Source of the DNA: Cycas panzhihuaensis
Taxonomy: Eukaryota; Cycadophyta
Direction of reading: 5' to 3'
Assembly: GCA_023213395.1 (NCBI GenBank)
Contig: CM041465.1
Span: 128,409,741-128,473,740 of the forward strand
DNA length: 64,000 nucleotides
Positions 1 to 10,860 of the stretch are shown here, piece by piece. The position numbers were made by a program, and so were the translations under genes. The notes under the pieces were generated by a model. It was given only the letters and a program-made list of their open reading frames with translations. It was not told where the DNA came from and did no database searches. Positions within the stretch are counted from its first letter, which is position 1. Each line of letters begins with the position of its first letter.

Positions 1-485
1 CCTCAACAAGGCTACCAGAAAGATGGTCTGGGGCTTAGGGAAGGTCTAATACAAAGCTCAAAAGAAACCTAAAGGACCATATTTTCCCAACTCCTAAGAA
101 GGAGTCTTTGCCTAGTAATGTCATCTACCTTAATGAGAGTGGGCATGATGAAAGTTGTGGATGTGAAATTGGGTGATAGAATCCACCAACCTATACAACT
201 TAATAAAGGAGTCCTAAATTTAGAGCCACAATTATAATATCCTCAAGAACCTTCCTAGGGACTCCTCTCTCATAATCGATTCAACTTTTTGAGTTTTACT
301 AAGATGTAAGAGAGGGTAAGCTAATGGAAACAATAGTTTATCTTGTTTGGGTTTCTAGGTTTTGATATTGCTGCAAGGGTACAAAGCCAAGAGATCAAAA
401 TGACACAATTAAAGAAACCATAAGACCAAACTCATGTTAATCTTTTTATTTTTCTTTTTTCTTTTTTTATAATGAAATATCAAAC

Positions 486-665
486 AAACACACTAGAAAC
501 TATGTATGTAAGTCTTTTTTCATGCATGCAAATGCTTTTTTGTTATTTTTTTTAAATAAATACACTAGAAATTATGCATGCAAGTCTTCTTTTTTTTTCA
601 TACAAGTGCCTTTTGTTGTTTTTTTAAACAAACATACTAAAAACTATGCATGCAAGTCCTTTTTT
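486..665. repeat. 70-bp tandem units in LTR of A, three copies
   Basis: Units start near 486, 557 and 627. Each has AAACAAACACACTAGAAA followed by the palindrome TATGCATGCA and a T-rich spacer. The matching stretch of the other LTR (12618-12860) has four units, so the two LTRs differ by one copy. Confidence 0.8.
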
Positions 666-1881
666 GTTGCATGTAAGATAAAGGATGCACATGCAACTAT
701 GAAGTGGCTTTCCTACATGCAACATGCATGATTTATTTTAAGAGAAATAATATCATACAAACAAAATATAAAAATATTCACGCAATCTTTATCCAAATTT
801 CTTTTCAAAATAGATTAATCTGCATGCAAGACTAGCTAATATGTTCTAGCCTTGATGCATGCAACTAATTCTTTTAAAAATGATGAAATAATGCATAGAA
901 GAGAGAATATTAAAGGAAACTGTTGTTGTTTTATGATAATTTTCAGACCTATGAGAAGATGGATAAGTCATAAATCTGAATAATAATAATGCATGCAAAA
1001 TCAACCAAAGGTTCTATCACGATTGGAATAGTAAGAGCTCTAAAAGGAATCCTTGAACCCAATATAAAAGATGAAAATCAGAGATATTCCAACCAAACAA
1101 CACTATCAACTTTTGATTCTCAAAATATAAGAGCTAACTTGAAAACAAAAGTGCATGTAATGATAGATGCAAGACCAATATTCCATTCTTATTGTAAAGA
1201 GTATCCCATAATAGTAGTTTTCTTTTCACTTGACTAACTTTTTTCACACATTTTCTTTCAAAACAAGAGCAAAGAAGCAATTAATAATAATCCAAAGAGG
1301 CCAAATAAGAGCCAAACAATGCCAAATAAGAGTAGTAATCCAATTGAAATATAGGTTGTTATGAGAGAGTGGGAAGGAGTAGCTAGATCTATGATGGAGA
1401 GATGGCCATGCCCCACCCTAGTCTATCCTTAAGGAACCCCACAAAGGGTGGACCTTTCAGCATATATTTCAATTCCAAAAGTCTAAACAATAATCCAACA
1501 AAAATTATCCAATAAAAAGAAATAATTCTAAGTTAAAGTTACCTTCAGGACAACATGAGACAAGTTTGAAAACCAATAGGAAAGATCTTACCAAATCCAA
1601 AGAAGTTTAAAGCAAAAATTAATGAAGATCTAAAGAGATGAAAGCTTAGACGATCAATAATTGAGTAGTAGTAGAACAGTAGCAAAACTTCTTTGAGATT
1701 TCACCTAATAACTTCAGAAAATCAAATCTCCAAAAAGCAGCGCAGCAGTCCTTAAGAATTCTCCAAGAAATTCATAAAATCTCTCAATCAAAGAGTAAGA
1801 ATCACTTCTTCCTCTCTAATTCTTAACTTTCTTCACTTCTCTATCTCTCTCCATCCATCTTAAAAACTATGATCAACAATC

Positions 1882-1889
1882 CCTTTATA
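1882..1889 (-). promoter_or_regulatory. TATA box of the 3' LTR of A
   Basis: On the minus strand the sequence reads TATAAAGG, about 560 bp from the start of the LTR. Its counterpart in the 5' LTR is at 14086-14093. Two CATGCA-type (RY) motifs lie about 50 and 85 bp upstream in the sense of the element (near 1937 and 1970). Inferred from position and consensus only. Confidence 0.5.
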
Positions 1890-2444
1890 ACACTTCTGAG
1901 CATTGAGATAATCAAATCCCACCAAATCTAGGTAGTGGCATGCAAAATTTTGGTGCACTAGCTAAGTTTTTCATGCATGCAGTTAAAAAATATGGTGATT
2001 AGTTAGGAGGTAAAAATAACTCATTAAAAAGGTCAAAAAATAGTTTTTATTAATAAATTAAGGCATAATGACTTTATTAATGAGGAGAGGGGCCCCAAAC
2101 ATGATGAAAAGGATAAACGCAAGCCCAAAAATGATAAAAATTAAGTGAAATCAAGGATAAAAAATTTTAAAATAATAAACTTCAAAAGAAGCATGGGGTT
2201 AAGTTAGTCATAAAGAAAACTTTGATACCATAGTTTATGTCATTAGTAGAATGATAGAAATATAAGCCATAATATCATTCATTACATTTCATTAATTAAT
2301 AATCACACATCATTTCAATAAAATGAGGCCCAATCCATCAAATAGAATTAACATACATCAATCACTAGCAATAAAACCATATAACATGCATCAATTTACC
2401 AATATAATCCAAATACAATTAAGAGGCCAAGTTTTGGTGAAACA

Positions 2445-2456
2445 TTTACCCCCTTA
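2445..2456 (-). other. Polypurine tract of element A
   Basis: The minus strand reads TAAGGGGGTAAA and directly abuts the TG that opens the 3' LTR. This is the expected place and composition of the plus-strand primer of an LTR retrotransposon. Confidence 0.85.
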
Positions 2457-2640
2457 GCACCTGAGGCTCTTATTCTAGAAAGAGACATAGAATGGTGAGA
2501 GGTGATAATGATGTGAGTATTCATTGCTCTAGATAAAGTGATAGGAACTAAGGAAATGTATGGATGATGGGGTACTATTTTTTAGGGTGGAATGAAATCT
2601 ATATTGCAACATGATTCTAAAAACTTATACTAGTATAGTT

Positions 2641-2976
2641 ACTTGAAAAGACTAAGTAGTCTTAACCAAAAGAGGTGTCATTCACATTCCTTGCCTAAAA
2701 AGGCTAGGCATCTATCAAATTACCCAAAAGGACTGGGTGCCAACCACGTTACGTAAAAGGGCTGGGTATTCAACTCTATTACCCAAAAGGATTGGGTATT
2801 CAACTCATAAACATCATTATGTTTATCTTCTCACCTAAAAGAACTAGGTGCCTACTATTATCAAAAACTTACCTAATGCCCATAAACAGAATGGGACTTT
2901 CACCTTTAAATAAATGCTATCTACTACCCACAAACTGAATGGGACTTCATAACTAAATATCCATAAATTGGATGGG
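2641..2976. repeat. Array of short hairpin units with covarying arms
   Basis: Units begin at 2641, 2665, 2693, 2722, 2751, 2781 and 2833. Each has a four-base arm, a core like AAAAGGACT and a complementary arm, mostly 29-30 bp apart in the centre. The arms change together: ACTT/AAGT, GCCT/AGGC, ACCC/GGGT, ACCT/AGGT. A second unit type (near 2879, 2927 and 2960) has CCCAT or CCAT arms around an AAACAGA-like loop. The unit at 2751 has a broken arm (ACGT/GGGT). Confidence 0.75.
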
Positions 2977-3063
2977 CTTCTAATATATATCTGGTCAAAG
3001 ATTATCTCTTATTAACTGAGTATCAGAGGGAAGTCTTTTTGCTAGAGTAAAAAAGATAGACTG

Positions 3064-5700
3064 TCATAGTTTAAGCTAATTAATAGATGACTTTTTAGAG
3101 CAAAATCTTTTTGTCAGGTCAAAAATGGTGGACTATCATAGTATAAGCTCATTAGTAGGTGAATTTTCAGAGTAAACCCATCATAGTTTAGCCTTGTTAA
3201 TGGGGTGAGGTCTTTCAAAGGGTGATTTTCATCTTTTAACCTCATTAACAATCGACTTCAAAGGGATCCCTGTCATAGTTTAGGCTCATTAACAGGTACA
3301 GAGGTCTCGAAGCAAGGTCTTGTCATAGTTTATACTCATCAACAAGGAAATAAAAGCTTAGAGTTTATCATCCTATCCTAGTTTAGACTCATCAATAGGT
3401 TCCTAAAATCTTGAAGTGATTACTTATCTCTAAACCTTTTATCCCCTCTATTCCCATTTATATTTCAGCATAGGATGCATTCATTAATGTGATTTATCCA
3501 ATGAAACATTCAATGATTTTTATTATTTTTTACTTTTTTTATTCTTTTATGGTTATATATTTTTTTTGCTTTTTTTTGTAATACTATATACATGGTAGTT
3601 TATACTTGTTCTAGAGTAGCATGGTTTAAGAAAGACAAGGTTAGGGGAGGAATAAAAACTAGGAGATAAATAAAAGATTAAAATTAGGTAAGTGAAATGT
3701 TTACTTATTCTATTTTCATAAACTTCAAATCATTTGGAATACAAATGGTAATAAGTTTATGAAAGTAGAAGATGGAGTAATATAAATCTCCAAAAAGGAA
3801 ATACATATAACTCACATCATACTTTTGATAGATTATATAAATATGGGATAATCCCACACTCATATAATATATCATAAAGGAAGTAATTCGTTTAGCAAAC
3901 GAAACTAATCTTGCTCAATAAACAACTAACTACCCAAGTATATTGGATTCTTCATTAGCTCCTTCCATGGGCAAGAAGCTTTTAAGAACTTGCCTCCTGC
4001 CAAGATCCTCCATGGCCCAAGATTCCCACATGGGTCTAGCCCTTTCACATATCTCATTTTAGTCTCGTACTTATCACCACAATCTCATAACTACCCAAAC
4101 CTACAGTCTTACTAAACCAATAGTTTATACTCATCACAGAGTGGTAGTTTATACTCATTCTAGAGTGGGGTGCCCCTAGTTAGAAGAAGTAAAATCAATT
4201 AATACGATCTCAAGGATTAAGGAAATGAGAGTATCAGCTTCAAGATTAAAAGAACATGGTATGTACTAGATATTGAGGCAAATAGGGGTAACAATGATGA
4301 GGCTTGATGATGCAAAGAAATGAGTCATGGACAATAGACCTGATACATCCCAACTAACTGATAAACCACAACCAGATAATCAATATACAAAGTAATAGGT
4401 CTAAGGTAAAAATGAGAGACATCTGACAAGGCTCTTATAATTACAAGGTATTCAACTTAATTATTGGTTACTCTAGGTATAAAAAAACTTGTGGAAAGGA
4501 GGGGAGTTCCTAATTGGTCATAACCCACCCAAACAAAAGAAGACGGTCTTAGGTTTCCTCTACTACCCCCATTAGTGAAGATACATAATGCCATGGGAAT
4601 GAGAGGATATAAACTAGAAGATTATATAATCAATAAAAGAATGTACGAAAATCAATCAATAAGGAGATGTTGGTAGAAATAGATATTTAACTATGATGAA
4701 GTAAGAAGAAAAAACCTAAGTAAGATAATTATGATCAAGGTATCAAGCAGGGTTCGACCATAACTGAGGCCACAGTGGATCCAAGCAGTTAGATCTAAAA
4801 ATCCTAAATAACTCATCCAAATGAACTCAACCTATAGATAGATAAGTGGCTATGAAGTCATCACACGACTTGCCCTGGATTACAAGATGATGAAAATAAT
4901 AAACTTACTTTTAACTTTCTTTTTTTTTGTTTCTTCCTTTTTTTTACTTTTCACTTCCACTTTTCATAAGAACATGATCATAATTATCTTCTTAAGAAAC
5001 TCTTCTACTCAACACAGTAAGGATTTCTCCTTTTTAATAGAATCTTAAAGGGAAAGGAGCCAATCTCCTTAAGGAATGAACTGCATGAACTAAAAAAGAA
5101 ATCAAAATCACAGTATCTCCAAGCATAAAGGGAAAGCAGTAGAATGAGTATCTATTTCGAAGGAATAATAAAGAGAACTAAGGATAATAAAAATAATTAA
5201 CAATTTGTGGTATATGACTGAAAAGGAAATCCTAAAGTTAACCAACTAGCAAGTAAAAGTGTGATCTAAATTAACAAGGTAACAAACTAACAAATAAAAG
5301 TAAAGTCTCAATGAATGAGTGAATACTCAAAGCTGACAAGGGGTGTTTCTCTTTTTAAGATGAAAGTATAATAAAGGTGGAGGCATAGGTCCTCTTTTGA
5401 GTGTGAGACTTAAAGGAAAATAAGATCCAAATGATTGTAAACTCATAACCAATGTAAGTACTAGAAAGAGCACAAGATTTACATGATTATGGGTTGGATC
5501 TATCACAAAAACACCATAATGCTTAACAAAATGAAGAAAGTATCAGAAAGCAAGGAAGATTCGCCCATAGTTTTAGCTCATTAAACAAAGATACAAGTTT
5601 TGGAGTAACTAATCTTTGAAAGGAAGAGATTTTCCCATAGTTTAAGCTCATTAGGTAGAGGTATTAACTTTGGAGTCATAGTTTATTCTCGTTGTGGAGG
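3064..5700. repeat. Scattered copies of an ATAGTTTAAGCTCATTA motif
   Basis: Related copies are seen near 3065, 3136, 3183, 3273, 3323, 3376, 3596, 4122, 4149, 5574, 5637 and 5680, generally as TCATAGTTTANNCTCATTA with AACAGG or AATAGG after it. Between 3065 and 3400 they recur every 45-90 bp; further right they are sparse. They look like a decayed tandem array inside the 3' UTR of A. Confidence 0.7.
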
Positions 5701-5759
5701 AAGTTGCACACATTTTGCTAGGCATAAAATATTCTCAAATATTAAGAATTAAGAAGTCT

Positions 5760-6860
5760 CTTGAACTCTAATCCTTCCAATGTTAAAATCCGGTAGGCTC
5801 CATTAGTTAAGTCCTTAATTACCAAGAAAGGTCCTATCTATTTAGGAGAAAACTTTTGTTGCCTATCATGTAAATATTCCAATTTTAAAACCTTGTCGCC
5901 CACATTAAACTTTCTAGGGCTAAGCTACCTATCATGTGTAACTTAAACCCTAGCATTAGATGTGACATTATTTTGTAAGGCTTATAAGCGAGTCTCATCT
6001 AACTTCTCTAGCTCCAAAAGGTAAGCTTTCCTTTGGAATTGCTCATCGGTAAATTCCTTCAATGAGATGCGTAGAGAAGGAATTTCAACCTCTAATGGTA
6101 AAACAACTTCTACACCATAAATAAGAAAACATTATGTCATACCCATAGCATTTTTGATGGTAGTCCTATAGGCCCATAATGTAGGAAACAACTGAGAGTG
6201 CCAATCCCTATGAGAAGTAGCAGCAGTTTTAGCTAAAATATTAGCTAAGATCTTGTTAAATGCTTCCAATTGGCCATTCTCCTAAGGATGATATAGGGCG
6301 GATATCATATGAGTAATATAAAACTTACTACATAGTTCACTAACACAGTGATTGCAAAATGAAGTTCTATTATCAATAATAGTCACATTCAATATCCCAA
6401 ATCTACAAATAATATGCTAAAATATGAAAGTAGTGACGATCTTTCTAGTAATTAAGATTAATGAGATAGATTCACTCCACTTTGTAAAGTATTTAGTTGC
6501 AGTTAGAATGAATTTATGCCCATTTAAAGATGTTGGAAAGATCTATCCAATGAGGTTGAGGCCCCATTAGGAGAAAGGCCAAGGTGAAACTATAGATTTT
6601 ATTTCTTGCATAGGTTGATAAATCAAAGTTATGTGGGATTAGCATTTTTGGCATCTTTGGACAAAAGAGTGGGTATCCTTAAATCAGGTAGACCAATAAT
6701 AACCCATATAAAGAATGCATTGGGCCATCGATTGACCACCAAAATATCCACCACATAAACCTTCATGAGATTCTGTCAAGGCAATTAAAGATTCATTAGG
6801 TGAAAGGCACCTAAGTAGAACTCCATCGAAAGAACTCTTGTATAAGGTATTATCTAATAA
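5760..6860 (-). pseudogene. Integrase relic of element A
   Basis: Read on the minus strand, the N-terminal zinc-binding part is recognisable at about 6690-6790 (HEGLCGGYFGGQ, then GYYW). The catalytic core follows at about 6240-6500. The second-aspartate region reads TIIDNRTSF, with glycine replaced by arginine after the expected Asp-Asn. The third part reads ENGQLEAFNK, keeping the glutamate, followed by RDWHSQL and LWAYRTT, typical of plant Gypsy integrases. The C-terminal part near 5800-5900 reads FNVGDKVLKLEYLHDRQQKF. Several in-frame stops show it is dead. The enzyme would insert element cDNA into chromosomal DNA in the nucleus. No chromodomain follows, as expected for the Tat lineage. 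Confidence 0.85.
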
Positions 6861-7009
6861 AAGATACTGTCTAGAAATAACATGAATTTGTCTTCTCTTC
6901 TTTGAGGTAGCAAGAGAAGGAAAATATTGATCATAAAGATATGATCTAATCTCTCCATACCATGGGTCATCAGAAGGAATGCCCTAGATATGGAAGATAT
7001 ATTTGTTAG

Positions 7010-7415
7010 AAAGGGAATCATCAATGGGTTGGCAAGAATGATTTGGAAGAGGGGCATCAACCATAATCTCTGAAATAATCATGCCTTTCATAGACTTCCT
7101 ATTGATCACTTGTAAATCAAATTCTTAAAGTAGTAAGGACCACTTACCTAGTAAACCAGTAGGCTTAGTAAGTAAGTACCTTATAGGATCATATTGAACA
7201 ATAAGATGGACCCTATTCCCAAGGAGGTAGTGATAGAGCTTCTTAGTGGAAAAACCTAAGGCAAGACATTCTTTCTCAGGAAAAGGATAATGAAGCTTAA
7301 CTACTACAAGGGTCCTGCTAATAAAATATATAGCCCTTTCTTTACCAAAATCATCTTCTTCCGCTAACATGCCTACTAGTGATTCCTTAGTAGCTAAAGT
7401 GTATAAGATGAACAA
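7010..7415 (-). pseudogene. RNase H relic of element A
   Basis: A 96-codon open stretch (7125-7415, minus) plus its continuation past one stop matches the RNase H that follows RT in Tat elements. Visible pieces are EEDDFGKERAIYFISRTL, the acidic EKECLAL segment, VHLIVQYDPIRYLL and, after the stop, EFDLQVINRKSMKG. This domain would degrade the RNA strand of the RNA/DNA hybrid during reverse transcription. It begins almost at once after the truncated RT start, which shows that the RT core has been deleted rather than merely mutated. Confidence 0.85.
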
Positions 7416-7424
7416 CTTATAAAT

Positions 7425-7610
7425 TCTCTACTTCTTTCTTAATAGTAAGAGAGAGATATGGATGGATAGGACATTACTTTGGTTGTTTAGGTTTTGCACT
7501 AGGAATAACGGTAATGTTATGTTCAACTATTTAGGAGTCAAGGCCTTGTATGTATTTATAGTCCCACACAAAAATTGAGCAAAACTTATGGAAAAGATCC
7601 TTAAACTGAG
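7425..7610 (-). pseudogene. Truncated start of reverse transcriptase of element A
   Basis: The minus strand reads FKDLFHKFCSIFVWDYKYIQ, then GLDS, then VEHNITVIPSAKPKQPK and, after a stop, IKKEVENL. This is the conserved lead-in to the RT domain of Tat-type Gypsy elements. The palm and finger motifs, including the catalytic Asp-Asp box, should follow but do not; sequence recognisable as RNase H starts within about 15 bp. Some 0.7-1 kb is therefore missing. Three stops also interrupt the fragment. Confidence 0.8.
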
Positions 7611-7617
7611 TGATCTC

Positions 7618-7965
7618 TTAGGGAGTACAACTAGCTCCTAACTTGATGATTCTAGGGGTATCTTCTATTTCTAAATCTACATCGATGGTTTGCTCCATAA
7701 GCATTGCATTCTCTTCCTCAAAATGAGGAGGAGCATGTTCGATTAAAGAAATAGACTCTTGGGGTTGAGAATGATCAACTATAACCTTAGAAAATCCTAA
7801 CTTGTGATGTCCATGAGGAAGACTAGCAGACAAACCTATGAAATGCTCTACGATCACTTCATTCTTCTTAAAATGATTGAGATGAAAGAGATTGATGAGG
7901 TGAAGGTTCTTAGATTGAGAAACTGAAGATGGAAGAGGACCAACTAAAGAGTTTGGAGTGGACAC
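7618..7965 (-). pseudogene. Pol linker between protease and RT of element A
   Basis: An open stretch of 115 codons lies immediately upstream of the RT start and ends IEDTPRIIKLGASCTP before a stop. The ending resembles the IxLG segment that precedes RT in Tat-like elements. The rest is acidic and low in recognisable motifs. It was probably part of one polyprotein with the 8194-8880 stretch, from which it is separated by several stops. No enzymatic function is visible. Confidence 0.5.
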
Positions 7966-8193
7966 AAACTCAATAATTGATGCAACTTAAGAAAAGGAGA
8001 TAGGCTTATCTACAAACTCCCAAATTGAAGAACAAGCTTCAATGAACTCCTAATTATACATACCATAATCAAGGTGAGATGGAGATATCAAGATAAGTGA
8101 AGATAAGAGAGGGTCCACATGAGGACATGAAGGTAATGAGAGAGTAGAAATGGAATTAACTTCCTGTACTATAGTGGAGGCTCCAAATCTAGC

Positions 8194-8880
8194 TCAACCT
8201 GTATCAAATACCCTAGTATATTTATCATCTAACACTAGATCTAGGTATCGATGCAACAACATCTTCTTCTCATACCTATTTAACCATGCCTTAAATAAAG
8301 AGGAATAAGAGAAAGATGGAGAAGTAGCAACACGTGAGTCATGTCCAATGATACTTGAAGAAGTAGTTGCTAAGTGAGTGATCATAGAAGGAACTACTAA
8401 ATTTGCCCCTAGGGGCAAGAACAAAACCTGTGAGAAATAAGTGTGAATAAGATTTATATCAACAAGGTCACTTTGGGATGGTCCTTGATAAAGTATTATA
8501 GAATGAGAAGACATTTCTTCTTCTAAAATAGAAGAAGAAGGAACCAAAAGGGGATCAGTCAATTTTGAAGGAACTGGAATGGATAAAGAACCTGATGATA
8601 AAGGGACAACCTCAACTAAATCCACATCCTTTACTTTTGGGTGAGTTGAAGGACCTTCAATAGTAAAGTATTGTCCTAAACCAAGTGGCAGAAAGAAATA
8701 CTTTATAGAGTTAGAAGATTCACCAGGTTCTGCAAAAGTCTCAATAAGAGGGACCAATTGTTTAATAAGTTTAGGCTTCCGTTTGACGATCTTGATTTCT
8801 CCCTCATGGATGAACTTGAGTTCACCAAAAAGGGATGAACAAGTTGCTGCCATTTGGGTGATCCTGTTGGAAAATAGAAC
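8194..8880 (-). pseudogene. Protease C-terminus and linker of element A
   Basis: This is the longest open stretch of element A (8194-8922, 242 codons on the minus strand). Its first recognisable piece, CSSLFGELKFIHEGEIKIV near 8790-8850, matches the end of Tat-type proteases, where SSLHQKLKF-like residues follow the LGRPW box. The remaining 180 or so residues are serine- and proline-rich and unassigned. The first 14 codons lie before a TTATTGCAG acceptor-like site at 8881-8889 and are probably intronic or inserted. The protease would cleave the Gag-Pol polyprotein. Confidence 0.6.
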
Positions 8881-9064
8881 CTGCAATAAGATAATCACAA
8901 ACAGAAACAAACACACCTCCACAAGATCAAACGATACCCTTAAGGTACCTCCATTATATTAAGAAATCATCATTACAACAACATTCAATATGATACACTA
9001 CATTGTGTATTTATAATATAAGTCATGATGGAAGAGTATGACCCACTTGCATATGGGACAAATT

Positions 9065-9345
9065 AAATGTACATTAATATTGCAACAGATCCATGGTCTA
9101 CCTAAAAGGATATTATACTCTAAGTCCAAGTCAATGATAGTAAGGTCAATAAGCATTGTCTTATCTTCCAATGTGAGTGGAAGAGTAACTTGACCCAATG
9201 GCATCTTTTGATTCTTGTCATACCCTTAACAGATCCATTCACATGGATCAAAGATAGAAATCTCCAAATCCTCGACAAGATGAAGAGGGATTATATTATA
9301 GATGATCCTTTATCAATGATAACCCACTTGATATTGATATCATCC
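9065..9345 (-). pseudogene. Aspartic protease relic of element A
   Basis: On the minus strand the active-site loop reads VIIDKGSSI, with the catalytic aspartate codon at 9312-9314. Tat-type proteases usually have Asp-Gly-Gly-Ser-Ser here, so a lysine replaces glycine. Downstream, an open stretch (8998-9204) carries MPLGQVTLPLTLEDKTMLID and EYNILLGRPWI, the flap and the characteristic end of the domain. The frame then runs into about 180-240 bp of foreign or intronic sequence before the domain resumes near 8850. A stop lies between the active site and the flap. Confidence 0.8.
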
Positions 9346-9984
9346 TTGATGATCTCAATGTAAAATGGTGGAATATCGTTCGGCGCATGGGAAGAATGAC
9401 TAGGTAAAGTAACAAGGTCAAAGGAAAGGATAGAAGCAAGTGAAGAAGCTACCACCAAAACTCCTAGTGCATCAAATAAAAGTTGAGGTTACTCGAGGCA
9501 ACATTTGAGCAAATCGATAATCAATATGCCCATATGAATAGTCCTTAATTCGTTTACTAAAGAGAAAGATCCATCTTTTAAACTAGAAGGAATGGACCTA
9601 AACTTGATGGGACGAGGGGGTACTAGAGGTAAAGAGTTAGGATTCTTGGCCATCAAATCATTAGATGATTTATATGGTCCTGCACTCTTTGAAGTCTCCA
9701 CCATGTTTATGGTTCTCTTGGTATCACCACCTTTAGGAGGTAGACAAGGTTGACTAGTGTTTCTTCTTACTTAAAGATTTGTGAGAGTGGTAGTCTTCTT
9801 TAACGAATCAAAGCTTAAAGGTTGGTCTTCATTGTCTTGTATCTGCTTCCCTTTGCCTTTATCTTCTTTACTAGTTTTCTCACTATGTTGAGGCAACAGA
9901 TCCTTATAGATCATTTGAGCTTGTGATGATTTGGAAGAATGATTTACTTGAGTATTTGTGTTATGGACTACATTTTGAATGGTT

Positions 9985-10860
9985 TGGCACTCACTTCTAT
10001 TATGTACGTCAGTTTAATGATAAGAACACCACTTCATATTTTTAGATAAAGGAGGAGGTGGGGGAGGAGCTTGCTTCTTCCTCCCCTCAGTCAAGTGAAT
10101 CAATTTAGTCTCTTGAGAGGATTAAGTAGGAGATGTACCTTCAATATGTAACTTAGCATTGATCACACACTCAAGTGATCTAATCAAAGAAGTAAGATGA
10201 CTATATGTAGGCTCAAGATGGGTAGCCTTCATATGATGAACTAGATCCTTAGAAGGCACAGGTTTCCCAACCTTCTTAATACCTTCTTGTATTTCGAAAG
10301 TCTCTAATACTAAATAGTGGTCAACTTCTTCTTCATACATTTGAGGACCAAGTTTTAAAACTTCCAAATGTATATAGGGTCTCAATGTATTGGTAAATAA
10401 ATCAAATAGAAAACTAGGACCAAGGTATGAATGGAAAGTGTGAACTTGATCTTGAAATCTCCTAACAAAATCTCTTGAAGTTTCATTATTGTTTTATTTA
10501 ATTACAAGCAAGGATTTGATGCCTGACTCGAATGGTCTCGCTACATCAAAATAGTTGATGAAAGAGTCAACTAGTTATTGGAACGAGAGAATCAAAGCCA
10601 AAGGAAGCTGATAAAACCACTTCAAAGCATCATCTTGAAGCGATTTTAGAAATAAACACATCATAACATAATCACATGGCATAAAATCTATGCAAGCAAG
10701 TGTAAATGCCTACATATGGGAGGTAAGGTCTTGAGATGAATCACCAGAAAACTTAGGTAATTTGGAAAAGAATAGGGGCATAGGTAACAACAAAACCTCG
10801 TATGGAAAGGGATACTTCATATAGTCTAAGAAGGGTCTACTTGGCCTCAATGTAGTAGGA
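9985..10860 (-). pseudogene. Gag capsid and zinc knuckle relic of element A
   Basis: The minus strand carries a capsid-like start, DYMKYPFPYEVLLLPMPLFF then SKLPKFSGDSSQDL (about 10735-10850), as in plant Gypsy Gag proteins. An 87-codon open stretch lies at 10122-10385. A zinc knuckle of the Tat type, WCSYH, stop, TDVHNRSEC (C-x2-H-x4-H-x4-C), spans 9987-10030. Gag forms the virus-like particle and the knuckle binds element RNA. Numerous stops show decay. The stretch 10861-12050 upstream should hold the Gag N-terminus and the leader, but no reliable start codon was identified. Confidence 0.75.

Larger units (their letters stand above)
1..2444 (-). repeat. 3' LTR of element A (truncated by window edge)
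   Basis: It aligns along its whole length with 12145-14651, at about 90% identity by eye. The right end, on the minus strand, starts TGTTTCACC directly after a polypurine tract, as expected for the first base of a 3' LTR. A TATAAAGG box on the minus strand sits at 1882-1889. The stretch 480-660 holds three copies of a roughly 70-bp unit built on ACTAGAAACTATGCATGCAA. The left end lies outside the window. Confidence 0.9.
2457..5755 (-). other. 3' untranslated region of element A
   Basis: About 3.3 kb lie between the end of integrase and the polypurine tract. No reading frame of note is visible on either strand. The region holds two repeat families, described separately: short hairpin units at 2641-2976 and copies of an ATAGTTTAAGCTCATTA motif scattered over 3064-5700. 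Long repeat-bearing 3' UTRs are known for Tat-lineage elements. Confidence 0.7.
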
